Position numbers and translations under genes: made by a program. The notes under the pieces are model-generated. The model had not been told where the DNA came from. It saw only the letters and a program-made list of their open reading frames with translations, and made no database searches. A DNA stretch of 50,597 nucleotides from Bacteroidota bacterium (GTDB lineage: Bacteria > Bacteroidota > Bacteroidia > Palsa-965): contig JADBYT010000027.1 of assembly GCA_020402865.1 (NCBI GenBank), positions 1 through 50,597 on the forward strand, in the 5' to 3' direction. Positions 17,886-26,261 of this stretch are shown piece after piece; the stretch's first letter is position 1, and each line of letters starts with the position of its first letter.

Positions 17886-18720
17886 CAAACAAATTCATCG
17901 CACCTTTCATGCCGCATTTAATGTACTGGTTGTATGCCGATGCTGCGCGTACGCGGATCTGTTCGCCGCTTTCGCGGGCAATCCAGCCATCAATGGCCGC
18001 CTTGAGTGTATAGGCTTCCGGCCCCATGAGGTTTGTAGTCCAGAGCAGAGGATAGGCTTGCGCGGCTTTCAGGTGCGGCCTGAAATACGAGCGGGCGGCG
18101 CAGCAAAGTAAAATAGTTTCGCGGCCCTTGTTGCCGGGTGCCCCCTGCACGGTGTCTGTTTCAAACTCCATCAGGCCGTTGTGTCCTACATAGGCCACCA
18201 GCTGCGCATTGTTCAGGTCGGCAAATTGTGTGCGGCCGTCTTTAAACGAAATCGTGAGCGTATCGTGATAACGGCCTGCGGCATTTTGCACAAAAGCGGC
18301 TGTGCAGTCTTTAATTCGCGCCCCGCGCCACGCATCGGCCACAAGCAGCGTGCCTGAGCGGCGGTGTTTCCATGCTGCACGCTCAAGAATGTGTGTACGC
18401 GGATTTTTCCACACCTGAAGCAGTTCCCAGTCTTCACTTTTAGTGAAAAATGTGCGCACACCATAGCCGCAGCCCCAGTACAGGTTGTTGGCCGGATCGT
18501 TGCCGTTGCCAATTTTTTTTGGCACCGGCACAATGCCCTGACTGTCATTATCACAGAGCGCCACATGCACGTGAATGAGCTTGCGGTTAAGCTGCACGGA
18601 GTCGGCAGGGCTGGCTGAAAGGGCATTTGGATGAGGAGCCGGAACTTTGCCGCGCTCGCTGGCCGGATTGCCACAGAGCAGTAAGAGCAGCGGAGAAAGT
18701 AATAACCAGTGTTTTTTCAT
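17872..18720 (-). CDS. Lipoprotein with a caspase-like (clan CD) His/Cys pattern
   Basis: 282 aa. The N-terminal hydrophobic segment ends in LLLLLC, with Cys16 as a likely lipidation site. No named family is recognised with certainty. The C-terminal half holds a hydrophobic strand ending in His and Gly (LVAYVGHNGLMEF, His180), then after about 20 residues a second strand ending in Cys (ETILLCCAARSYF, Cys206/Cys207), then LLWTTNLMGPEAYTL. This His-then-Cys order after two hydrophobic strands is the layout of clan CD cysteine peptidases, so a peptidase-like fold is possible. The gene is single, opposite to the glycan operon, and divergent from 18769. Confidence 0.7.
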   Translation of the reverse strand: MKKHWLLLSPLLLLLCGNPASERGKVPAPHPNALSASPADSVQLNRKLIHVHVALCDNDSQGIVPVPKKIGNGNDPANNLYWGCGYGVRTFFTKSEDWELLQVWKNPRTHILERAAWKHRRSGTLLVADAWRGARIKDCTAAFVQNAAGRYHDTLTISFKDGRTQFADLNNAQLVAYVGHNGLMEFETDTVQGAPGNKGRETILLCCAARSYFRPHLKAAQAYPLLWTTNLMGPEAYTLKAAIDGWIARESGEQIRVRAASAYNQYIKCGMKGAMNLFATGW

Positions 18721-18768
18721 GCTGCGGAGTGTAATTGTGACGTATTTTTGTATTCTCTAAATTACGCA

Positions 18769-19110
18769 ATGTCAAACACACAGAAGCTCCGCTCCAACTC
18801 CCTGTTTTACTTTTTTTTATCGCTGCTCTTCCGCTTTTCCTATTTTGGAATTTTCCTTTTTGTGAAAGGACTCAGCGGCACGCAGCATGTGGTGTTGCAT
18901 TTGTTGCTGGCACTGGCGTCTTTGACAATGGGCTTTCTGGCGCTTCGTATTTACAATAAAACGGTTACGCGCGGCACCAATGCCGGTTGTTTATACCACA
19001 TTTTGTTACTGCTGAATATTGTAGGCGGCATTGGTGCGGTGTTTTTTGCACTTGTGCATTTGTTTCATCAGCAGGGTTCGGATGGTGAAATTATGTTATG
19101 GATATTCTAA
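18769..19110 (+). CDS. Small membrane protein with three hydrophobic segments
   Basis: 113 aa from the ATG at 18769; the longer frame from 18709 would start inside the divergent gene. Hydrophobic segments are at about 12-32 (FYFFLSLLFRFSYFGIFLFV), 40-60 (VVLHLLLALASLTMGFLAL) and 75-97 (YHILLLLNIVGGIGAVFFAL). The family is not recognised. Its stop overlaps the start of the methyltransferase-like gene at 19098 by 13 bases, so the two are probably made together. Confidence 0.62.
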   Translation: MSNTQKLRSNSLFYFFLSLLFRFSYFGIFLFVKGLSGTQHVVLHLLLALASLTMGFLALRIYNKTVTRGTNAGCLYHILLLLNIVGGIGAVFFALVHLFHQQGSDGEIMLWIF

Positions 19111-19757
19111 ACCGGTTTTCGAGTTATCTCTCGCCGGTTTCGCTGCGTGCTGAAACGGGTAAACTTACTGCCCGGCTCGAAGTAGCTTGGGAAAACGGCT
19201 GTAAAGTATTAAATGCACAAACCGTAAATTACTCCTTCGGGCCTTTACATCAGGTTTTCAGGAATGCAATTACAAGTGCCGGTATTCCGGAATTTAACCC
19301 TCAGTCAGTCCTCATTCTTGGCTATGGTGCCGGTAGTATTGCCCATATTCTTACCCGCGAACTGGGCCTTTCTCCACAAATTACAGGTGTGGATGCGGAT
19401 GAAACCGTGCTTCAACTTGCCCGCGAAGAATTTGAAGCCGGCACCATTCCCAATCAATCCCTCCTGTGTGCCCGCGCCGAAAATTTTCTTCTGGAAAACA
19501 CCGCAAAATACGATCTTATTTGTGTGGATCTTTTTGTTGAGGCGCATGTACCACCTCAGTGTCAGACGTTGACTTTTATTACAAACCTGCACACACACCT
19601 CCGCAACGGCGGTAAATTGCTGTACAATTTTATCCGTCATACCCCGCACGGACATGCAGCAATTCAGAATAACCTCGCAGCTGTTTTCTCACATACCGAA
19701 GCACTGGTAATGAATATGGGTGAAGCCGATAATCTGGTGTGGATTTGTACGAAATAA
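19098..19757 (+). CDS. Spermidine synthase-like / class I methyltransferase-fold protein
   Basis: 219 aa. The nucleotide-binding motif is VLILGYGAGSIAHILTREL, followed by ITGVDADETVLQLAREEF, in which the acidic residue ends the second strand as in spermidine synthases. YDLICVDLFVEAHVPPQCQT matches the later DxxD region of that fold, with EAH in place of the usual residues. It is shorter than true spermidine synthases (about 280 aa), and polyamine activity is not supported. It may methylate or act as a fold-only relative. It is coupled to the small membrane protein gene upstream. Confidence 0.72.
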   Translation: MDILNRFSSYLSPVSLRAETGKLTARLEVAWENGCKVLNAQTVNYSFGPLHQVFRNAITSAGIPEFNPQSVLILGYGAGSIAHILTRELGLSPQITGVDADETVLQLAREEFEAGTIPNQSLLCARAENFLLENTAKYDLICVDLFVEAHVPPQCQTLTFITNLHTHLRNGGKLLYNFIRHTPHGHAAIQNNLAAVFSHTEALVMNMGEADNLVWICTK

Positions 19758-19767
19758 GCGTTCTTCC

Positions 19768-19783
19768 TCCTCAGATCAGGGGA
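19768..19783. promoter_or_regulatory. Imperfect copy of the TCCTCAGATC dyad
   Basis: TCCTCAGATCAGGGGA shares the first ten bases and the trailing GGATTT context with the perfect palindrome at 5841-5856. It lies 11 bases after one gene and 64 bases before the small lipoprotein gene at 19848. Function is not known. Confidence 0.25.
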
Positions 19784-19847
19784 TTTTTCCATAGAAATAT
19801 TCAAATTTATTGAGCAAGGAATATCTTCGGGGAGAAAATCAACTCCT

Positions 19848-20282
19848 ATGCGAATATTAATTTACGGCCTAACCAGCCTGTTGCTTATTGCATGCAATAA
19901 CCGACCTTCTAATCCATCCAATAATTTTCCTTTTGTAAATGAACAGCCCACTTATGAGCAAAAAGTGAGGACTGTGGAAGAAGAAGAAAAAGCCAACCCG
20001 TTACGGTTTGTTAGTGTGGATGTAAAATATAATTCTAATTTCTGGGGGGATAAGGTGAAACTGGATGGCGAAATTACTAATACAGCTACCGTTGCTAATT
20101 TTAAGGATGTAATTGTGAAAATAACGTTTTACACCAAAACTCGCACAAGAATTAGATCAGAAAAAATTACGATTTATGAATTTGTAAATGCTGGCAGACG
20201 AATAACTTTTTTTAAAAAGATTAGTGCACCTTCAAACTACAGTACAATTACTGCTGAAATAATTTCTGCCACGCCCTACTAA
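19848..20282 (+). CDS. Hypothetical lipoprotein
   Basis: 144 aa. A signal peptide ends in the lipobox LLIAC (Cys16), followed by an Asn/Pro-rich linker. The folded part starts at about residue 50 (RFVSVDVKYNSNFWGDKVKL) and looks like one small beta-sandwich of the kind seen in FxLYD/DUF3426-like domains (DGEITNTATVANFKDVIVKI). No catalytic residues are evident. The gene is AT-rich, single, and overlaps the convergent gene at 20279 by four bases. Confidence 0.65.
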   Translation: MRILIYGLTSLLLIACNNRPSNPSNNFPFVNEQPTYEQKVRTVEEEEKANPLRFVSVDVKYNSNFWGDKVKLDGEITNTATVANFKDVIVKITFYTKTRTRIRSEKITIYEFVNAGRRITFFKKISAPSNYSTITAEIISATPY

Positions 20283-21568
20283 TCCAGCCGCATCCGGTAA
20301 AGCAACCGGTTCTGTTCTGCTTTTCGGTCAATATATAAAAAGTAGGCAAAGCCGTCGCGGATGATCATTTTGGTAATGAAAGGCATTTGCGGAATCTCGG
20401 TACGTTGCTCAATAGTGAAGTTCACGGAATTTAGCAGCAGCAACGTGGTAATTCCCTTGCTCACTGCTGAAGTATAAATTCGTCCGCTCACTTCATCGCG
20501 CCAGATTTTCCCGCTCCAGCCGGGTATTTGTGTAAGCGAAAGCAGGGCACTGTCTTTTGCCTCCCCGTTTGCGGCAAACTGTACGGCCAAATTATCTGCC
20601 GGTCTGAAAATCCATACCGCACTGTCGCTTACCAGCATTGGCGCATTGAGCGGACGCAGATAAGTAAGGTCCTGTGCATCGGGAATAATTTCACTGCGGA
20701 GTAAATCAATATTGTTTTTTATTTCACGTACCGGGTAGAGGTAGGCTTCGCCTTTCCGGCGTTTCATCAGAAAGTAGCGTATATCATATTTTTCACAGAA
20801 ATAACTTATTGTAGCAGTATCGGATGTATAATAAAATGCCTGTGTGCTTCCGTTTTCTGAAAGGTAGTAGCTGCAACGTAACTGATGAAAACTGTAATAT
20901 TGAAGATAAAGTTTCCCATTGTGAAATAACTTGCACGGATAAAGGGTGCGTTCCACTTCGTGGCGGGTATTGGGATAGATAAGCCGTAGTTTTTCGTAAT
21001 CGTAAAAAATCTGCCAGGCACTGTCTTTGCCCAGCAAGTGGACATTTCCCAAACAATCGCGGTAAAGTTCCTGGGCCTGTTGGGTAAGCGCAAGGGTGCT
21101 GATTACTTTTCCGTTTGTTTCACTGAGGATTAGTTTTGACGGGAAGCTACCTGTTCCGTGTGCAAGCAGCAGCAGGTAGTTATCGTAAAACTCCACATCA
21201 GCGGCCATGAGTGCCGAATCCTGCTGGATACATTTTATCGCATTGGCTTCAATCACCACCTCGCCCAGCAGCTTTGTATTGGGTGCCAGCCGAAATGTGT
21301 GCAGCGTGTCGGGTTCCTGAAGTTGAAACTCAGCGGTGGTATAGCCGAGTGAGGTGACCACAAGTGTAACCGGGAACTGACTGCATCTGATTTTAAAACG
21401 GCCCTGAGCATTCGTGAGTGCTCCCTGTGTGGTGCCTTTGATAATTACACCTGCCCAGGGCACTGGTTCGCCGCTGTTTTTGTCAATTACAATTCCTCCC
21501 GCAAAAGTTTGGGCGGGCAACTGCAAAACAGATAGCAAAAGCAGTAAAAGCAGCATCCACCGTCGCAT
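20279..21568 (-). CDS. CarboxypepD_reg-like domain protein with beta-propeller-like remainder
   Basis: 429 aa from the ATG at 21568, giving signal peptide MRRWMLLLLLLLSVLQLPAQ; an earlier in-frame ATG at 21610 adds 14 residues. After the signal comes a CarboxypepD_reg-like domain at about 22-100 (GGIVIDKNSGEPVPWAGVII, later FRLAPNTKLLGEVVI), a Bacteroidota hallmark. The rest has repeated short strand patterns but I do not recognise a family. It is probably periplasmic or surface-located. It lies 50 bases downstream of the NfeD gene on the same strand and may be cotranscribed. Confidence 0.68.
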   Translation of the reverse strand: MRRWMLLLLLLLSVLQLPAQTFAGGIVIDKNSGEPVPWAGVIIKGTTQGALTNAQGRFKIRCSQFPVTLVVTSLGYTTAEFQLQEPDTLHTFRLAPNTKLLGEVVIEANAIKCIQQDSALMAADVEFYDNYLLLLAHGTGSFPSKLILSETNGKVISTLALTQQAQELYRDCLGNVHLLGKDSAWQIFYDYEKLRLIYPNTRHEVERTLYPCKLFHNGKLYLQYYSFHQLRCSYYLSENGSTQAFYYTSDTATISYFCEKYDIRYFLMKRRKGEAYLYPVREIKNNIDLLRSEIIPDAQDLTYLRPLNAPMLVSDSAVWIFRPADNLAVQFAANGEAKDSALLSLTQIPGWSGKIWRDEVSGRIYTSAVSKGITTLLLLNSVNFTIEQRTEIPQMPFITKMIIRDGFAYFLYIDRKAEQNRLLYRMRLD

Positions 21569-21618
21569 GTGATACAAGACGCGGCGGGCCTTAAATTGCA
21601 TAAAACTCAAGAGAAAAA

Positions 21619-23226
21619 TCAGGCTACTCGGCGCACTACCAGCTGTGCCACACCAATATTCACTACCTGCACGGCATCGCCCGATTCGATGTAGCCGGTT
21701 TCGGCAGTCGCATCATACATTTCGCCGTCAATCATTACTTTGCCTGCCGGACGAAGCAGTGTTTCGGCCACGCCGGTTTTGCCGGTGAGTGTGGCTGCCT
21801 GCGCTTTCATGCCGGTGCTTTCGTAGCCTTCGTCAGACTGCTGCTCATTGCGCAATACGATGCGGCTGAACAACTTTGTCCCAAACAACCGCTCGCCCAG
21901 CCATACAGAACCGAAAAGCGTGGTAAGCACCAGCATGAGTACAATGAGCGAAATTTTTGCAAAAGCTGCCCAGTCAGGAAGCGGAAAGGATGAACCGTCG
22001 GGCATGGTGCCGGTAAGTGCCAGCGAGAGGCCGGCTACCATAAGCACAATACCCGAAATGCCGGTAACGCCAAATCCGGGTATGGCTATAAGTTCAATTA
22101 TCAGCAAAATGACCCCGGCAATGAACACCAGAATTTCCCAATGTTGCGCCAGTCCTTCGAGGTAGAGCGGCGCAAAGTACAGCACCGCAGCCGAAACAGC
22201 CACCACCAGCGGAAAACCTACGCCGGGCGTTTGCAGCTCAAACCAGATGCCGCCTATAATGAGTATGATAAGCAAACCGCTTACAAGAGGCAGCAGCAAA
22301 AAGTCGATAATCTTATCGAGCACGGTAGGCGTGTAGCTAACTACTTTGTAGCTGGAATAACCGGCGCGCTGAAGAATTGAAGAAAGTGTATTGCTCTCGG
22401 CTTCGCAATAGTTGTTTGCAATAGCTTCGGTGGTGGTAAAGCTGAGTACACGCCCCGAATCATTCACACCTGCAATGCGGATACGGGCATCGTTCATCGC
22501 TTCGGCTATACGCGGATCGCGGCCATTGGCTTCGGCGGTGGTGCGCAGTAAGGAGCGCATGTACGACTGATATTTCTCCGGCGCGGGTTTCCCGTTGGCA
22601 TCCACCACCGTAGCTGCGCCCATGCTTGCGCCACGGCTCATGTAAATACTGTCGCAGGCAATGGAAATGAGCGCCCCGGCCGAAGCGGCGTTGCGGTCAA
22701 CCCACACCATTACAGGCCGGTCGTAATCGAGAATATGCTGGCGGATATTGTCGGCGGCATCCATTGCCCCGCCAAAGGTGTTCATACGAATAAGCACGCA
22801 GGCGGCATTCATTTCGCGTGCCTGCCTGAACGCAGCCTGTGTTTGCCGCCACGAAGGAGCACCGATTTCGTCGTTAAGTTCAAATGTGTAAACCACTTTG
22901 GCCGGCTCGGCAGGCGTACCACCGCCACCATCGGCCCCGCCGCCCGATGGCGACATGTCGATATACTGAAAAGGAATCCCGAAAGGCAGAGCAATTTCTA
23001 CCGAAGGCGTCACACCACCAACTCCGTCGCCAATTCCATCCCCAATACCCGGTGTCATATCCGAGCCGCCTCCCGAACCAGCACCATTGTCGGGCACTGC
23101 TTTGGCTACAATTTTTTCTGCATTGCCCGAAACGTCTTTCCCTTTGCGCTTTGTATTGGCCGAAAGCACTTCTGTGCCGATCACCAGAAGGAGCAAAATG
23201 AGCGAAAAACGGAATATCGTTTTCAT
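21619..23226 (-). CDS. NfeD family membrane serine protease (ClpP-class long form)
   Basis: 535 aa. Signal peptide (1-23), then a Gly/Asp/Pro-rich low-complexity linker at about 44-105. The ClpP-like protease domain has VLIRMNTFGGAMDAADNIR and NAASAGALIS with Ser182 as nucleophile, and Lys218 as the probable general base (PEKYQSYMRS). Four or five membrane segments follow (about 315-435), and the C-terminal 70 residues are the NfeD OB-fold (GKTGVAETLLRPAGKVMIDG). This is the long NfeD form, which works with SPFH/flotillin-type proteins in membrane quality control. No such partner is encoded next to it. The long linker is unusual for the family. Confidence 0.88.
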   Translation of the reverse strand: MKTIFRFSLILLLLVIGTEVLSANTKRKGKDVSGNAEKIVAKAVPDNGAGSGGGSDMTPGIGDGIGDGVGGVTPSVEIALPFGIPFQYIDMSPSGGGADGGGGTPAEPAKVVYTFELNDEIGAPSWRQTQAAFRQAREMNAACVLIRMNTFGGAMDAADNIRQHILDYDRPVMVWVDRNAASAGALISIACDSIYMSRGASMGAATVVDANGKPAPEKYQSYMRSLLRTTAEANGRDPRIAEAMNDARIRIAGVNDSGRVLSFTTTEAIANNYCEAESNTLSSILQRAGYSSYKVVSYTPTVLDKIIDFLLLPLVSGLLIILIIGGIWFELQTPGVGFPLVVAVSAAVLYFAPLYLEGLAQHWEILVFIAGVILLIIELIAIPGFGVTGISGIVLMVAGLSLALTGTMPDGSSFPLPDWAAFAKISLIVLMLVLTTLFGSVWLGERLFGTKLFSRIVLRNEQQSDEGYESTGMKAQAATLTGKTGVAETLLRPAGKVMIDGEMYDATAETGYIESGDAVQVVNIGVAQLVVRRVA

Positions 23227-23394
23227 GCAATCAGTTACTTAACACGAAGTTAAACAATTATCACTGATATTTGGTTCGGATGGATAAGCGGCGGGTTTGG
23301 ATTGATAATCGGGAAATTTTGAGCGCAGTAAAGAAAAAGTGGAGCTTGATTCAATTGTTTAACCCGATATACCGCTGCAGGCAGAAAAAAATAT

Positions 23395-24747
23395 CTACCG
23401 CTTCAGTTTCGGATCAAACGCATCGCGCAAGCCATCGCCGATCAGATTATACACAGTAACTGTAATAAAGATGGCAATGCCCGGAAACACCACCAGCCAC
23501 CACGACTGATAATGTGCCTGCCCTTGTGAAAGCATTTTACCCCAGGTTACAATATCGGGCGGAATGCCGATGCCGAGGAAAGATAAACTGCTTTCGGCAA
23601 TAATGGCCGAGGCAATGCCAAACGCTATAGACACCAGCGAGGGTGCCATACCGTTAATAAGTGCATGACGCAGCATGATACGGCCTTCCTTAAATCCCAT
23701 TGCTTCGGCGGCTTTGATATAATCCATGTTGCGGATTTTCAAAAATTCGGCGCGTGTAAAACGTGCAATGCCTGTCCACGAAGTGAGGCCAATAATGACA
23801 AGCACATAAATAATAGAAGGTTCTTTGGCAAGTGCCGAAACCGAGAGAATGAGTATGAGCGTAGGTGTGGAGTTAAGTATTTCAATGAAGCGTGAGATAT
23901 ACGCATCAACCGGTACATTCACAATTTTGCCAAAGAATGCGCCACGTCCCAGCCATTTCCCCAGGTAATTAAAGGCCATAATTACACCAGCAAACAGCAC
24001 TAAGCTCAGCACCAGCTGCACCAGAAAGCTGCTGCCTGATTCGTTGAGCGCATCGCGCAGGGCAAAACTGCGTACACTGAACGCATAGAACCAGGCCGGA
24101 AATACGCCAAACACCGTAAGCCACAGGCGTGCGCGTGTGGTGCGCAAACGTTCGTTGCCGAAGTAGCCGGCCAGCGAACCCAGCAAAAGCCCCAGCAGCG
24201 CCGCAATACTCATCGAAAGAAGTCCGATGGTAAGCGACACCCGTGCACCGTGAATCAGTCCGGCGGCCACATCTTCCCCCAGCGAGTTGGTGCCGAGAAA
24301 ATGCTTGAAACGGCCCGGCATAAACAGCGTATCGCCTTTGGCATCAATAAAACGCTGCGGATCGCCCGGCCCTACGTAACGCATGTTGGCCTCGTCTGTA
24401 CGGCCCGGCGACCACACAATGGGCGCCCAAACCACCGACTCCATGTCCATACGTTTCCAGTCGGCCAGCTCCAGTTCGAGTGAACTGGTCTGGCCGGTTT
24501 TCGGGTCGGTAACCGTATAGTTTTTGGCGCTTGTGAAGGCCGGCCAGAACGTTTCACCGCCATATTTCATATAAAGCGGTTTTTCGTTGGCCAGCACGGG
24601 GGCCAGCAGGGCAATCACAACCAGCAGAATCATAACCCGCAGCGACCACAACGCAGGTTTGTTTTTGCGAAACTGCTGCCACGCGTGTGTGCGGAAATTG
24701 AATTCCTGCTCGGTTGGGGAGGTATCGGGTTTCTTTCTGCGCAGCAT
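23395..24747 (-). CDS. Oligopeptide-type ABC transporter permease (OppC-like)
   Basis: 450 aa, longer than the usual 300 because about 110 residues with a periplasmic character are inserted after the first membrane segment. The EAA loop is MDYIKAAEAMGFKEGRIMLR, and the end SSLSFLGIGIPPDIVTWGKM is a family hallmark. Its ATG overlaps the last base of the OppB-like gene (TAATG). It is the third gene of the operon. No ATPase gene follows, so the OppD/F partners must be encoded elsewhere. The imported substrate is probably peptides. Confidence 0.88.
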   Translation of the reverse strand: MLRRKKPDTSPTEQEFNFRTHAWQQFRKNKPALWSLRVMILLVVIALLAPVLANEKPLYMKYGGETFWPAFTSAKNYTVTDPKTGQTSSLELELADWKRMDMESVVWAPIVWSPGRTDEANMRYVGPGDPQRFIDAKGDTLFMPGRFKHFLGTNSLGEDVAAGLIHGARVSLTIGLLSMSIAALLGLLLGSLAGYFGNERLRTTRARLWLTVFGVFPAWFYAFSVRSFALRDALNESGSSFLVQLVLSLVLFAGVIMAFNYLGKWLGRGAFFGKIVNVPVDAYISRFIEILNSTPTLILILSVSALAKEPSIIYVLVIIGLTSWTGIARFTRAEFLKIRNMDYIKAAEAMGFKEGRIMLRHALINGMAPSLVSIAFGIASAIIAESSLSFLGIGIPPDIVTWGKMLSQGQAHYQSWWLVVFPGIAIFITVTVYNLIGDGLRDAFDPKLKR

Positions 24748-26252
24748 TATTTTGATGAATAAGTGATGCGCGGATCAACCACGGCGTATAAAATATCAGC
24801 CACCAGATAGCCTACCAATGTCATAAAGCCCGAAAGTGTAAACACGCTTACAATCATTGGATAATCCTGTGTGCGTATGGCGTCAAAAATTTCGCGGCCC
24901 ATGCCGGGTATGCCAAACAACACCTCAAGTACCACTGAGCCGCCAATGGCAGCGGGGAAGATGTTTGAAAATACCGTTACAATAGGCAGCAGCGCATTGC
25001 GCACACCATGTTTCCAGATTACAGCGCGTTCGGAAAGTCCTTTGGCGCGTGCGGTACGGATGAAATCCTGATGCACAATTTCTAACGTTGATACCCGCAT
25101 TTGCCGGCTCAGGAAGGCCAGTGAACTATAGGTATAAGTAATAAGCGGGAGGATGAGATAGGGCAGTGAGATGCGGAATTTTTCGAAAAAGCCGGCGCCT
25201 TCAGGATAGCCTTCTACTGGTTTTACGCCGTTGGCCGGAAACAAATCAAACATTTCGGGATTGGCAAACAGCAGCAGTAGCAACGTGCCCATAAAGAAGG
25301 AGGGCATGGAGTACAGCATAAACAGCAACACCGATGAAAACCGGTCGAACAGTGAATCTTTATGCGCTGCAGCATACACGCCCACCGGAATACTGATGAG
25401 GTAGGCAAGAATAACCGAAAGCAGCGTCATAAGCACCGACCACGGCACCGCACGTTTGATGGTGCGTGTAACAGATTGTTTGGTGCCATAGGAAATACCA
25501 AAATCGCCGCGAATGATGCCTTCGGTATCCACAGCACCTTTGCCGGTGAGCCAGTGCCCGTCGCCAAAAATCCAGCGGTGATACTGGTTGTTGCCATAGA
25601 AATTGAGCGTAGGCACATAGGTTTTCCAAACGGTGGTGTTGCCGCGCATACGTTCAAAAGCGGTGGCCGATTCGCCAAGACTGTTTCGGAATGCGGTGGT
25701 CCAGAAGCCGCCGGCGGTAAGTTTTTTCAACTCATCAAGCCGCGAACTGATTTGCACCGGATCGTCGGAAAACTGAAGTGAGGCAATTATTTCTTCGCAG
25801 GTATTGCGTTGCGTGAGTGCATTTTCTGCCTCGGTCAGGCTCACTGTGGAGGTATCGGGCAATGGCACGGCGCGCACTGCTTTACGCAGGGCCTTTACAC
25901 TTTTCGACCAGACCGAAATCTCGTTCCAGTTGCCGTAGCGGTTTATCAGCCGGTCGAGCGAGGCATACTCCGCGCGGTCGAACACTTTATAAAGTGTATC
26001 GGGCGAGGCAAGGCTGCTGACAGTGACATAAAACAAGGGCAGATCCAGACCGAGGCGATGCCTGAGCGCGGCTTTCTCGCGTTCTACACGTTCGTTCTGT
26101 CCGTTGTTGTTGTTGCCTCCGCCTTCACTGCCGGAGAACAACGCATTCACCGGATCACCGGGTGCATTCACGCTTATCACAAACGCAAGCAGCGATATGA
26201 TGAAAAGCGTGGGAATAAAGACAAGAATGCGTCGAAAAATGTACTTCAGCAT
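24747..26252 (-). CDS. Oligopeptide-type ABC transporter permease (OppB-like)
   Basis: 501 aa against about 310 for E. coli OppB. The first membrane segment (RILVFIPTLFIISLLAFVIS) and the NAPGDPV motif are normal. About 170 residues are then inserted before the remaining membrane core, starting with an Asn/Gly-rich stretch (GSEGGGNNNNGQNERVEREK). The core has the EAA loop DFIRTARAKGLSERAVIWKH and ends LFGIPGMGREIFDAIRTQDY. Such insertions occur in Bacteroidota OppB and may contact the binding protein. It starts 9 bases after the binding-protein gene. Confidence 0.88.
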   Translation of the reverse strand: MLKYIFRRILVFIPTLFIISLLAFVISVNAPGDPVNALFSGSEGGGNNNNGQNERVEREKAALRHRLGLDLPLFYVTVSSLASPDTLYKVFDRAEYASLDRLINRYGNWNEISVWSKSVKALRKAVRAVPLPDTSTVSLTEAENALTQRNTCEEIIASLQFSDDPVQISSRLDELKKLTAGGFWTTAFRNSLGESATAFERMRGNTTVWKTYVPTLNFYGNNQYHRWIFGDGHWLTGKGAVDTEGIIRGDFGISYGTKQSVTRTIKRAVPWSVLMTLLSVILAYLISIPVGVYAAAHKDSLFDRFSSVLLFMLYSMPSFFMGTLLLLLFANPEMFDLFPANGVKPVEGYPEGAGFFEKFRISLPYLILPLITYTYSSLAFLSRQMRVSTLEIVHQDFIRTARAKGLSERAVIWKHGVRNALLPIVTVFSNIFPAAIGGSVVLEVLFGIPGMGREIFDAIRTQDYPMIVSVFTLSGFMTLVGYLVADILYAVVDPRITYSSK

Positions 26253-26261
26253 CTGCTTGAA

